Assembly: GCA_024681295.1 (NCBI GenBank)
Contig: JAILBC010000008.1
Location: 1-57,167 of the forward strand
DNA: 57,167 nt
DNA from: Bacteroidales bacterium
Lineage (GTDB): Bacteria > Bacteroidota > Bacteroidia > Bacteroidales > F082
Reading direction: 5' to 3'
The translations under genes and the position numbers were made by a program. Positions 40,628-48,621 of this stretch are shown here, in pieces. The number at the start of each line of letters is the position of its first letter. Within the stretch, counting starts at the first letter, position 1. The notes below the pieces were generated by a model. The model searched no databases. It was not told the DNA's origin and saw only the letters and a list, made by a program, of their open reading frames with translations.

Positions 40628-40644
40628 CCCCAGCCGGGTCACCA
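40628..40644 (+). other. Candidate att site: tRNA 3'-end remnant
   Basis: CCCCAGCCGGGTCACCA reads as the T-stem/acceptor 3' end of a tRNA with encoded CCA (acceptor strand CCGGGTC, discriminator A). The upstream 60 bases do not fold as the rest of a tRNA, and a terminator follows at once. Integration into a tRNA 3' end leaves such a fragment at the integrase side. The intact copy would be left of this window. Confidence 0.6.
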
Positions 40645-40678
40645 AAAAAGTCCTAACCGAGAGAGGTTAGGACTTTTT
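40645..40678. terminator. Strong bidirectional terminator after the att site
   Basis: AAAAAGTCCTAACC (40645-40658) pairs perfectly with GGTTAGGACTTTTT (40665-40678) around a GAGAGA loop. Its position suggests it was the terminator of the interrupted tRNA gene. The following 150 bases to 40,828 show nothing further that I can support. Confidence 0.85.
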
Positions 40679-40828
40679 CTTTTGTAGGTCCAGTACAGAT
40701 TCAAAATAATTCAAAAAGAAGAGAATGTTCCTTTTCTGGACGAGAATTAACAATTCTTATCCAAAACTCAAAACTATTTCTTCCTCACACCACCGCTATA
40801 CTCCCGGATTCTTCTGATACAAAATAAC

Positions 40829-42109
40829 TCAGAAATTCATCAGCATATTCGAAAAGATTGCTTCCGTTGTTTTACGAGGAACGCCGCAATCGGCAGCAAA
40901 GGTGGGCCACTTAGAAACCTCCTCACAAATGCCATCGATTATTGATGAGGAATCCTTGATGTTGTTCTGACGAGCAAAAACAAGCAAGTCATCACGTGTG
41001 ATACCATCGAACTTGCCGTTCACCGACATTTGGTGCGTCGCTGTCCAGCCACCTTGGGGATTGTAGGCATAACCCATATCGTAGGCAGGCGAAAGACGCC
41101 ATTTGCCGCTCTCGTCCATCAGGAACGAGATGTTCTTGGTGTGATCGTCCTGGTTACGAACCACCACATTGAACACCAAACGGCGGAACATTTCCTGCGC
41201 CTCCGAATAAGGCAATCGCAATGCCCTCATCACGTTGAAGGCCTGCTCGTATGAATAGGCCCTACGAAGACGGTAATCGAAATGGGCGATGCCACAGAGC
41301 GTCTGCATGTGGACTTTCTTTCCGTTCTGACGGTCGAAGCGCTTGGTCAGGAAGTGCACCCGTCCGTTCTCCTCAATCAGTGAACACTCGGTCATATCGA
41401 TGCCGCAAGCTTTCGCCAGTTTATAGAAAGAGTACTCCAAACGTCCATAGTTACCCGTTGCCTTAAGGCCTACAGTGGCTGAAACACCGTCCAACTTAAT
41501 CAGATAATACTCGAAGCCTGCTGGCGCTTCAACCTGTCCGGAGCGCACCTCCCCCGTATCTTTGTTATAGGCGATAATTGCCTTTGCCCGCTGACCTCCG
41601 GCCGATGTCCCCAACCGCAGGATTTCGGCGATGGCTGTTTTTTTGTCATCGTTGAGATTCACGCCGAAGGATGACTTCTGGGACAATGCGTCGCTGGCCA
41701 CGCTCACCAGCGAGTCGATTTCGAATCTGGCATTGGGGTCGTAAGCAACATCCATAGCTGGCTCAAATTCCAAGGCACCCATGCAACGCTTGCCCAAGAA
41801 ACAGAGAGTCTCGATGGGATTGCTGCTTGTGCGGCCCGTCAGGGCCAGCCATTTGTCGAACAGCGCTCGTCCGTAGGTATCGGGCAGCGAGTCGGCCAAC
41901 ATGCCCGGCAGGCCTTTAAAAGTCTCCCTATCCAGACCGGCAAACGAGTAAACGCGTCCTTCTCGCACAGGCATCATCAGCGGCGAGGGTTCCAAACCAC
42001 GATCCACGAAACTGGAATCATATTCAAAATGGGCAACCTCGTGTTGCTCGTCCCATCTGAACGTCCCCACAGGGATACCGTACATATACACTCTTGCCAC
42101 ATCTACCAT
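40829..42109 (-). CDS. hipA: HipA-family serine/threonine kinase toxin
   Basis: 426 residues. N-terminal couple_hipA domain (about 5-100), then the kinase: LGTSAGGQRAKAII (Gly-rich loop with the autophosphorylated Ser region), LKLDG-like LIKLDG (ATP-binding Lys), RNQDDHTKN (catalytic Asp and Asn) and SPAYDMG (metal-binding Asp). HipA kinases phosphorylate aminoacyl-tRNA synthetases and cause dormancy. Partner hipB overlaps by 7 bases upstream. All catalytic residues appear present. Confidence 0.9.
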   Translation of the reverse strand: MVDVARVYMYGIPVGTFRWDEQHEVAHFEYDSSFVDRGLEPSPLMMPVREGRVYSFAGLDRETFKGLPGMLADSLPDTYGRALFDKWLALTGRTSSNPIETLCFLGKRCMGALEFEPAMDVAYDPNARFEIDSLVSVASDALSQKSSFGVNLNDDKKTAIAEILRLGTSAGGQRAKAIIAYNKDTGEVRSGQVEAPAGFEYYLIKLDGVSATVGLKATGNYGRLEYSFYKLAKACGIDMTECSLIEENGRVHFLTKRFDRQNGKKVHMQTLCGIAHFDYRLRRAYSYEQAFNVMRALRLPYSEAQEMFRRLVFNVVVRNQDDHTKNISFLMDESGKWRLSPAYDMGYAYNPQGGWTATHQMSVNGKFDGITRDDLLVFARQNNIKDSSSIIDGICEEVSKWPTFAADCGVPRKTTEAIFSNMLMNF

Positions 42110-42453
42110 GACGACTCCTCCTTATTGGTTTGATGGAGTTTCTTTGCCGCTCGCTTTCGGGTCTTTTTTGCTTGGGCGGCATGCACCAACGCATAGTATT
42201 CATTGGGGCTGAGTTGTTCCTCTTCCGCCAGGGGCCGCAGCACGTCCAAAAGTCCCAAAGTGCGCATCACTCTCAACAGCGAGTCGAATGAACCGATTTC
42301 ACCTTTTTCGATCTTTTTGAGCGACGACAGCGACACTCCGGCGGCCTCGGCGAGGCTCTGCTGCGTGATGTTCTGTTTCAGTCTGGTTTGCTTCAACCGA
42401 CAGCCTATTCTCTCACAGATTATGGTGTCTGAAAGCATGTAAATATCATTCAT
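42103..42453 (-). CDS. hipB: HipB-like XRE antitoxin (116 aa)
   Basis: Residues about 13-70 are an XRE HTH (RLKQTRLKQNITQQSLAEAAG, SLSSLKKIEKGEI). The C-terminal tail is basic (KKTRKRAAKKL). HipB binds operators and represses hipBA while neutralising HipA. The promoter just upstream carries inverted repeats. A Bacteroidetes variant with a longer C-terminus than E. coli HipB. Confidence 0.85.
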   Translation of the reverse strand: MNDIYMLSDTIICERIGCRLKQTRLKQNITQQSLAEAAGVSLSSLKKIEKGEIGSFDSLLRVMRTLGLLDVLRPLAEEEQLSPNEYYALVHAAQAKKTRKRAAKKLHQTNKEESSW

Positions 42454-42516
42454 AACAGTTTAATATTAGACTTTTACTGTGCAAAAATACTAATAAAAGT
42501 TTAAAATCAAACTGTT
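42454..42516 (-). promoter_or_regulatory. hipBA promoter and candidate operators
   Basis: On the minus strand TATTTTTG (plus CAAAAATA, 42482-42489) is the -7 box and TTTG (plus CAAA, 42508-42511) the -33, 18 bases apart. Two nested inverted repeats flank it: AACAGTTT (42454-42461) with AAACTGTT (42509-42516), and ACTTTTA (42470-42476) with TAAAAGT (42494-42500). These fit HipB autoregulation. Confidence 0.65.
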
Positions 42517-42544
42517 TTGCCGAAAATTCAAAAACGACTCAGAA

Positions 42545-44395
42545 TTATTTCGTGCTCACCACGAAATCGCTGGCTTCGGCGAAGATTTCCTCGGTGCCAT
42601 TGGGATGGACGATCATGATGCTTCTCCCGTTGAGGTAAAGCAAGGAGCCATCGGGCATCCAACCCCAGGTCAGGTCGGCGGCGTCGGTGTCTTTGAAGGC
42701 TACCTGCACCTTACCATCGAGCGAGGACATGCACAGCGGGCCGTGGCCGAGATCGCCCCATTCGATGATGCTGCCAAAGGTGGCACAGGTACGGGTGGGA
42801 TTGATGGAATAGAACACGAACTCGGGCGCTTCATAATACTCGGGATCGGAGCAGTATTCCTCGAAGTTGATCTGGTCGGTCAGGCAGATGTCTTCCCCGT
42901 CTTCAGGGATGTAGAAATACTGGTTCTCGTCTGAAACGAAGTGTTCCAAGTCGTTTTCATATTTCCAGAACTCTTCGTCGTAGACGTCGGTCTCAACATC
43001 CTCATCCTCGCTCCAACCATCGAGTTTCTTGTTGTCGTAGTAGGCAAAGAACTTGATGTCGGCAAAGTTGTAGTAGTCCCAGCTGAAGTTGTAGCTGATG
43101 CCAACGCGGTCGAAAGCAGGAATCCAAGCCAGCGTGGAGGCCTTGCCGTAGGTCTGGCTGACGCAGTCGTCGAGTTTGAGATCCCAACTGGTGCGCATCG
43201 AGGGCTGTGTCACATAGTCGCTCAGGTAGACCTCTTTCAAGTAGAGCTCATCGCCGATGGCAACGGTATAGTAGAAGTCATCGCCATTGACGAACACGCC
43301 GTTGATTACCGAGTCGTTCTCATTCACGAAAGGCACGAACTCGCCCGTTGTGGAGTTGTAGAAGGTGACCTTGCCTTGGTCGAGCACCGCCACGTCACAG
43401 CCTGCCAGGTTAGTTTGCTGCTGGATGAAATCTTTCTTCTCGCCACAAGGCTTCACGGCAAAGGTCTTGCCTAAAGAAAGTTGCTTGGCGTTTTCTTTGG
43501 AATCGAGCAGCATGATGCAAGGCTGGGTGTTGTTCCATTCTTCGTCATATTCCGGATCCTCTTTCGGGCGCGGGGCCTTGCCCACATACACCAAGGTGCC
43601 GTTGGGAAGCCATCGGGGGATGAGATCCCAGATGTCGGTGTCCATCATCAAGCGTTGGTTGGAACCGTCGAGGTTAGCGAGACCGTAGAAGCCCCAGCCC
43701 TCGCCCCAGTAGATGGTAGCGGCGTAAACCAGACGTTGACCATCGGGACTGACAGCCTCGGGGTCGAAATAGAGGTCTTCCAGCTCGGCTTCATCCTCGA
43801 AAGCCTTAGTGAAATCTACTTTGTCAGTGAGACAGATCTTCCCGTTGGGGGTGGCATAATACATGTCGCGGGCTTCGGAGAAGAAATGGCTGGCATCGAA
43901 GTCCTTGTCTACATAATAGGCAGTATAAGCCTCGTCGCCAGAGAGTTCCGTTATTTTTCCCGTATTGACATTGTAGAACAATATCGAGTAATCGTAATCA
44001 TCATAGTCGGTCTTGTGGATGCAGATGTTTTCTTTGGTTTTATCCCAGAAGATGTTCGACACGTCGCCTGAGAATTCGTCAATGGAGTTCTGCAGGGTCA
44101 TATTCCAATCGGCGCACAGTTTCGGTGCCGGCTTGGATGCATTCAGGTCAATCATTTTGAGCGAGAGCTTCTCATTTTTCGATACGGTGTAATAGAGATG
44201 GTTGTTTTCGTCGAAAAGGAGGTTGAGCACACTGTCGGGTTCATTTTCAAAAGGGGTCAGCGCTTGTGTTTCCACGTCATAAAGACTCATCATGCCATGG
44301 TCAACGACTACGAGGTCGGTGTCGCTGAGGTTTTGGCGGTGACAGCTGACGATGCCGAGCATCAGGACGGCAATGACAAACAAATACTTTTTCAT
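42545..44395 (-). CDS. Lipoprotein with two homologous beta-propeller-like halves (616 aa)
   Basis: The signal peptide ends in a lipobox (LGIVSC, Cys at about 18). The remaining chain is two repeats of each other: LVVVDHGMMSLYDVETQALTPF-type start at about 28 and VAVLDQGKVTFYNSTTGEFVPF-type start at about 327 (quoted in part), both with NDSV/PDSV, YYTV and a W-P-DG-LLY ending. This is TolB-like propeller sequence. Stop of the M28 peptidase overlaps its ATG (ATGA), so it is translated with that enzyme. Role unknown; perhaps sensing or holding peptides at the cell surface. Confidence 0.75.
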   Translation of the reverse strand: MKKYLFVIAVLMLGIVSCHRQNLSDTDLVVVDHGMMSLYDVETQALTPFENEPDSVLNLLFDENNHLYYTVSKNEKLSLKMIDLNASKPAPKLCADWNMTLQNSIDEFSGDVSNIFWDKTKENICIHKTDYDDYDYSILFYNVNTGKITELSGDEAYTAYYVDKDFDASHFFSEARDMYYATPNGKICLTDKVDFTKAFEDEAELEDLYFDPEAVSPDGQRLVYAATIYWGEGWGFYGLANLDGSNQRLMMDTDIWDLIPRWLPNGTLVYVGKAPRPKEDPEYDEEWNNTQPCIMLLDSKENAKQLSLGKTFAVKPCGEKKDFIQQQTNLAGCDVAVLDQGKVTFYNSTTGEFVPFVNENDSVINGVFVNGDDFYYTVAIGDELYLKEVYLSDYVTQPSMRTSWDLKLDDCVSQTYGKASTLAWIPAFDRVGISYNFSWDYYNFADIKFFAYYDNKKLDGWSEDEDVETDVYDEEFWKYENDLEHFVSDENQYFYIPEDGEDICLTDQINFEEYCSDPEYYEAPEFVFYSINPTRTCATFGSIIEWGDLGHGPLCMSSLDGKVQVAFKDTDAADLTWGWMPDGSLLYLNGRSIMIVHPNGTEEIFAEASDFVVSTK

Positions 44396-46176
44396 AATTT
44401 TACTATGGTTTTATTGATTGTTGTTCCGTTATTGGAGATGATTTGGAGGAAATAGACTCCAGGGAGGAAGGACTCTACAGATAGGGTCAGGTTGGATTGT
44501 ATTTTATCAATTGAAGCTATTTGTTGACCCAACTGATTATAGATGACAACGCGTTGAAGGTCTTCGGCTTCGATGGTCAGTTGGTCTTCGACGGGGTTGG
44601 GATAGACAGCAACCTTATTAGCGAATTCGTTGACGTTGTCGGATACGCCGATGGCTTCAAGGGTCTCCGAGTCGGCTTCGCAGCCGTCGTCGTACACTGT
44701 TTTCACGAAGTAGTCGACATGTTCACCGACTTCAATCGTGTCATTATAGCCAAACAATGCGTAATTGCCGTGTTCGACGGTAGCATGAAAGGATCCATTG
44801 CGATAGACTTCGTATTTCTGACAGGTTCCCGTAGAGCCCTCCAAAGGAGCTTCCCAAACTAAGGCAACGTGTGACATCTCCCTACCGGGGTTAGGATATT
44901 CCAGATGGAAGTTTTGGACCGGGTTGCATTCCACCATTGGGGTCTCTCCTGCCAGCGTGGCAATCTCAGCCAGGCAGCCGATGTTCATCTGACAATAGCG
45001 CTGCGACATGGCGAAACTTGTGACAGACGGACCAATCAAATCGTTCGGAGTATGGATGTAGGGACTTTCATGTTCGACATCCTCGAAAGGATAAATACCC
45101 ATGTAACCATGGTTGTTGAACGAGGTGTGGTCGCTGTCGCCATAGGTGAGGTCGACATGCTGCACCGGCATCTCGGGGAAATAAATGTTGGCCACATTCA
45201 TGTAATAGTTACCGATGGGAGCCACAGACTCGGGATAGATGCAGTCGATATGGATCACATCACCCCAGAGGTAGCCGTTCATGTCGTTGTTGAAGTAGCC
45301 GATGATGTCCATACCCTCCTGCTGGCAACGCGAAGCATAGGCCTCGCTGCCGTAAAGCCCCATTTCCTCGCAACCGAAAGCACAATAGATAATACTATAT
45401 TCAAAATCATATTGGGTCATGATTCTTGCCGATTCGAGCACGCTAGCCACACCTGTGGCGTTGTCGTCGGCGCCAGGGCATGTGCCGCTGCCAGACATGG
45501 CTTCATAGGAGAAGGAGTCGAAATGGCTGCCGCACACCACATAAGTATTGGGATAGAGGGTTCCGCGCTGAATGCCAATGACGTTGGGAGCCGCTTGGCC
45601 ACTACCTGTCCAAGTATTGGCATAGAAAGGCTGCTGTTCAACCTCCAGTCCGAGTGCTGCCATCCTGCTGGCAATCCAATCGGAAACGTTAAAGGCGTTA
45701 TCAGAGTTCCACATACGGTTCTGGTAATCCTGCAAATGCTGCACTGTACCTTCCAGCGAGTCCATGTTGACTTGCTCCATCATCTCACGGATGATGTTGT
45801 TTTCCTCAGTTACCACAGGGAAGTCACGGTTGCGTTGCGGAAGACGAGCCCTTTTATTGAAAATCGCAACAGCACCGTCGTTCTTTAAAGGCATTGCGGG
45901 ACCTTTGACAACAACCGGTTCTGAGCCTCCGTAAAGCAGGGTGTAGACCTCACAGTCTTGGAAGGCGTTTTCATCGATCATCACCATGGTATTAGCATCA
46001 AATTTTTCAGCCGTAGCATACACATCCGTATTGGAGTAGTGGTGGATGATGAGGTTCGGATCGGCAAAGAGTTTCTCCAACTCAGCTTGATTTGAGTAAC
46101 TAATTTTAACGAGGCTTCCTGCCATCACCACCGACGAGAGCAGCAGCGCTATTAGAGTAAAGAACAGTTTTTTCAT
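44392..46176 (-). CDS. Secreted M28-family metallopeptidase with T9SS sorting domain (594 aa)
   Basis: Start 46176 (MKKLFFTLIALLLSS) is chosen because the -7 box at 46201-46208 overlaps the longer start at 46203. Signal peptide about 1-20. The M28 catalytic domain spans about 155-410: GSHFDS (His), PGADDNATG (Asp), GCEEMG (Glu) and GDSDHTSF. A fibronectin-like segment follows, then a T9SS type A tail (VAVYPNPVEDQLTI ... NKTIVKL, last ~75 residues) for outer-membrane export. Cleaves N-terminal amino acids; probable glycoprotein or dietary protein degradation. Confidence 0.9.
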   Translation of the reverse strand: MKKLFFTLIALLLSSVVMAGSLVKISYSNQAELEKLFADPNLIIHHYSNTDVYATAEKFDANTMVMIDENAFQDCEVYTLLYGGSEPVVVKGPAMPLKNDGAVAIFNKRARLPQRNRDFPVVTEENNIIREMMEQVNMDSLEGTVQHLQDYQNRMWNSDNAFNVSDWIASRMAALGLEVEQQPFYANTWTGSGQAAPNVIGIQRGTLYPNTYVVCGSHFDSFSYEAMSGSGTCPGADDNATGVASVLESARIMTQYDFEYSIIYCAFGCEEMGLYGSEAYASRCQQEGMDIIGYFNNDMNGYLWGDVIHIDCIYPESVAPIGNYYMNVANIYFPEMPVQHVDLTYGDSDHTSFNNHGYMGIYPFEDVEHESPYIHTPNDLIGPSVTSFAMSQRYCQMNIGCLAEIATLAGETPMVECNPVQNFHLEYPNPGREMSHVALVWEAPLEGSTGTCQKYEVYRNGSFHATVEHGNYALFGYNDTIEVGEHVDYFVKTVYDDGCEADSETLEAIGVSDNVNEFANKVAVYPNPVEDQLTIEAEDLQRVVIYNQLGQQIASIDKIQSNLTLSVESFLPGVYFLQIISNNGTTINKTIVKL

Positions 46177-46200
46177 GACGATTTGTTTTAGTACAAATTG

Positions 46201-46208
46201 CAAATATA
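46201..46208 (-). promoter_or_regulatory. Internal promoter -7 box upstream of the M28 gene
   Basis: The minus strand reads TATATTTG (plus CAAATATA), matching TAnnTTTG, 25 bases before the ATG at 46176. No good -33 seen. It lies between GH27 and the peptidase, so the latter may have its own promoter in addition to operon read-through. Confidence 0.5.
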
Positions 46209-46215
46209 AACTTTT

Positions 46216-47427
46216 TTATTTCACGGGAGTTAATCTGACCATCAGCACCCCATGGGAAGGAATGCTGGACACCACGTTCTTCTTGGTGGATTTAGCGATG
46301 GTCTTGTGTTGCCAGAGGTCATAAACACTGAAGTTATTGCCTGTGGCGCGCAGTTCAGGGATGTCGTTCCAATTGTAATTGAGTTCCCATGCTGTTTCAC
46401 TACGGTTGAAGAAACAAACCGCCCATTCGTCGTTAGCGAGTTGCTTCACCCAGATCTGACGGTCGCCCATGGCCACGGAGAGATGCGCCTGGATGCCCAG
46501 CGGGTCTTGGTCGATGGCGATGACGTCCTTGTTAGTGAGGATGCGCTTGGTATCTTCGCTCATATTGTTTAGGTCGTTGCCGGCCATCAGCGGTGCGGCC
46601 AGCATGCACCACATCGAGAAATGGCTCTGGTCCTCGATGGTGTTCATGCCCCCATTGCCCACCTCCAGCATATCGGGATCGTTCCAGTGACCGGGACCAT
46701 TGTAGGGATAGAGGTCTTGCACCAAGTCGATGATGTTGACCATGCCGTGGCCGCCCCAGTCAGCCTTGCCGTCCCAGGTGTTGATGATATCACCGGTGGC
46801 TCTCCAGAGATGACCTATGCTTTGGGCCCATTCCCAGGGTTTGGTACTCCCCCACTCGCAGATGCTAAACACGATGGGGCGTCCGGCTGATTTCAGCGCC
46901 TCACGCATGATGGTGTAAGCCGTCTTGGAGTTGGTGCCGCGGTTGTTGCAGAAGTCGTATTTCAGGTAATCCACGCCCGTGCGAGCATAGAACAAGGCAT
47001 CTTGGTATTCATGTCCCATGCTGCCCGGTCTGCCAGCGCAGGTATGTGTGCCAACACAAGAATAGATGCCAAATTTGAGTCCTTTGGAGTGGATGTAATC
47101 CGCCACGTATTTCATGCCGTGGGGAAAGCGTTCCGGGTCGCACACGATGTTGCCATCGGCGTCACGGTCGATCTGCCAGCAGTCGTCCACCACGATGTAT
47201 TCGTAGCCTGCGTCTTTCATGCCTGAGGCCACCAACGCGTCGGCGGCACCCATCAGCAGTTCTTCGTTGACATCACAGCCGAACTTGTTCCAGCTATTCC
47301 AGCCCATGGGCGGCGTTGGACATAAAGATTCGAACTCTTCCTGGGTTAGGGGTTGCGGTTTGGTGTTTTGCGCTGATGCGGCAATGGTCATCAGCACGAG
47401 GGCTAAGATTGTAAATAAGCGTTTCAT
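46216..47427 (-). CDS. Alpha-galactosidase, GH27 family
   Basis: 403 residues with signal peptide (about 1-19, ASAQ end). GH27 blocks: PPMGWNSWNKFGCDV, VVDDCWQ, FGIYSCVGTHTCAG, YLKYDFCNN (nucleophile Asp), WRATGDI (acid/base Asp), GHWNDPDMLEVG, and DQDPLGIQ. Removes terminal alpha-1,3/1,4/1,6-galactose. No T9SS tail, so probably periplasmic or surface-associated. Six bases downstream of the T9SS-sorted gene in the same operon. Confidence 0.93.
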   Translation of the reverse strand: MKRLFTILALVLMTIAASAQNTKPQPLTQEEFESLCPTPPMGWNSWNKFGCDVNEELLMGAADALVASGMKDAGYEYIVVDDCWQIDRDADGNIVCDPERFPHGMKYVADYIHSKGLKFGIYSCVGTHTCAGRPGSMGHEYQDALFYARTGVDYLKYDFCNNRGTNSKTAYTIMREALKSAGRPIVFSICEWGSTKPWEWAQSIGHLWRATGDIINTWDGKADWGGHGMVNIIDLVQDLYPYNGPGHWNDPDMLEVGNGGMNTIEDQSHFSMWCMLAAPLMAGNDLNNMSEDTKRILTNKDVIAIDQDPLGIQAHLSVAMGDRQIWVKQLANDEWAVCFFNRSETAWELNYNWNDIPELRATGNNFSVYDLWQHKTIAKSTKKNVVSSIPSHGVLMVRLTPVK

Positions 47428-47433
47428 GATATT

Positions 47434-48267
47434 TTATTTTTTTATGAATTTCACCATGCCTCGACTTGTGCTGACCATATAGACAGCGCTTTCCAGATGT
47501 TCTATGGGAAGTTGATCTTTATAATACTTTTGCATGACCAAACGGCCTGTGACATCGTAAACACTGACCATTTCGTCATGGACGCCTTCCAAATATAGGA
47601 CATCGTTCGCAGGGTTCGGATAAACGGTCAGGGTCGTCTTCGTGATTTCATTTACGCCATCGTTGGGTCCAAAAACCAACTTGATGTTGGCACGTTGATC
47701 CACTACTTCTTTAAGGCCTGTAAATGAGCCTAAGTCCAATGGATCGGGATTGATGTAATCGTCTGAATAACTGAGGGTGAGGTCCTCAACATCTACATAC
47801 CTAAAATAACGGATGTCGTAGTTAGCTGAGTTCTCATCGATGGCAATTAAAAGGTTGTCTGTACCATTGTAATAAAACGGGGTGTCGAAATTGATGGTCA
47901 TCCAGTCGTCGGTATTGGCTGGAATGGTCCACATCCCTGAAAACACCAGGTTTTCGGAGGAAATCGGTTCGAATTCAGACGGGTCTGAAAAATAACTTCT
48001 TGACGTATTTTTCAAATAGACATTGAGATCCGTCGTGGCCTCAGTATTGTAGCTGTAAGCGATACGAAACTTAATGGCCTTGATGTATCCGGCAAATTCA
48101 ATCTCGCTGGCAAGAAAAAGTTGCTCTGTAAAAGAATAATTGGCGAATGTGTTGAACGGCACTTGGGTCGTTTGTCCCGTGCCTTCACCGATGGTAATGG
48201 TCTGAGCCGGCGCCACAAAAGCAACGGCTAAAAAAACAATTAATAAAAAACTCTTCATGCGTTTCAT
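47434..48267 (-). CDS. Secreted T9SS-sorted protein of unknown function (277 aa)
   Basis: Signal peptide about 1-21. The middle (about 25-195) is a beta-sandwich-like region rich in Tyr/Asp/Asn. The C-terminal ~70 residues are a T9SS type A sorting domain (LTVYPNPANDVLYLEG ... GMVKFIKK). First gene of the leftward operon with GH27 and M28. Possibly a carbohydrate-binding or adhesion protein; no catalytic motif seen. Confidence 0.8.
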   Translation of the reverse strand: MKRMKSFLLIVFLAVAFVAPAQTITIGEGTGQTTQVPFNTFANYSFTEQLFLASEIEFAGYIKAIKFRIAYSYNTEATTDLNVYLKNTSRSYFSDPSEFEPISSENLVFSGMWTIPANTDDWMTINFDTPFYYNGTDNLLIAIDENSANYDIRYFRYVDVEDLTLSYSDDYINPDPLDLGSFTGLKEVVDQRANIKLVFGPNDGVNEITKTTLTVYPNPANDVLYLEGVHDEMVSVYDVTGRLVMQKYYKDQLPIEHLESAVYMVSTSRGMVKFIKK

Positions 48268-48300
48268 TGGACCTGTATTTAGTTTTTAAGACTTTGGAAG

Positions 48301-48308
48301 CGAAAATA
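48301..48308 (-). promoter_or_regulatory. Possible -7 box of the GH27/M28 operon
   Basis: The minus strand reads TATTTTCG, one mismatch from TAnnTTTG, followed by CTTCC, 34 bases upstream of the first gene. The bcp gene has a similar TACTTTCG at 50772-50779. Weak support. Confidence 0.35.
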
Positions 48309-48327
48309 AAAAAAAATCACTTTCAAA

Positions 48328-48600
48328 ATGAAACATTTTTGGTTTTTCGATACTACTGAGTGAACATAAACAAAAACACCTATGAAAGAAAAACTCACTC
48401 CACAGTACAACGATGCCGTCAAACAGATAAAGACGGCTATCCTTCAAAGCCAAGCCAAAGCTTTGGCAAGCGTTAATCAAGAACAATTGGCACTGTATTA
48501 CGGCATTGGCCGGTACATTTCGTTCAACACACGAAAAGGGTTTTGGGGTAAAGATGCTATTACCTCTATCAGCAAACAGTTACAAGCCGAAATGCCCGGA
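48328..48600 (+). repeat. Direct repeat, left copy (DUF1016 5' region)
   Basis: From GAAACATTTTTGG at 48,328 through the coding start to about 48,600 the sequence is closely related to 50,797-51,069, including the non-coding 5' leader (TTTTTCGATACTACTGAGTG). The two copies flank the bcp/PNGase-like pair. Confidence 0.75.
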
Positions 48601-48621
48601 CTATTTTGCTGTTTCATATAA
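48382..48621 (+). pseudogene. Truncated DUF1016 (YhcG) N-terminal fragment
   Basis: The first ~73 residues (MKEKLTPQYNDAVKQIKTA ... LQAEMPGL) match the N-terminus of DUF1016/YhcG nucleases and are nearly identical to the copy at 50853. Homology stops at about 48,600, exactly where the oppositely oriented PNGase-like gene ends. A broken duplicate, not a working gene. Confidence 0.8.

Noticed and set aside
44905-45888. 327-codon rightward frame
   Set aside because: Antisense to the M28 peptidase; His-rich composition is a complement artefact.
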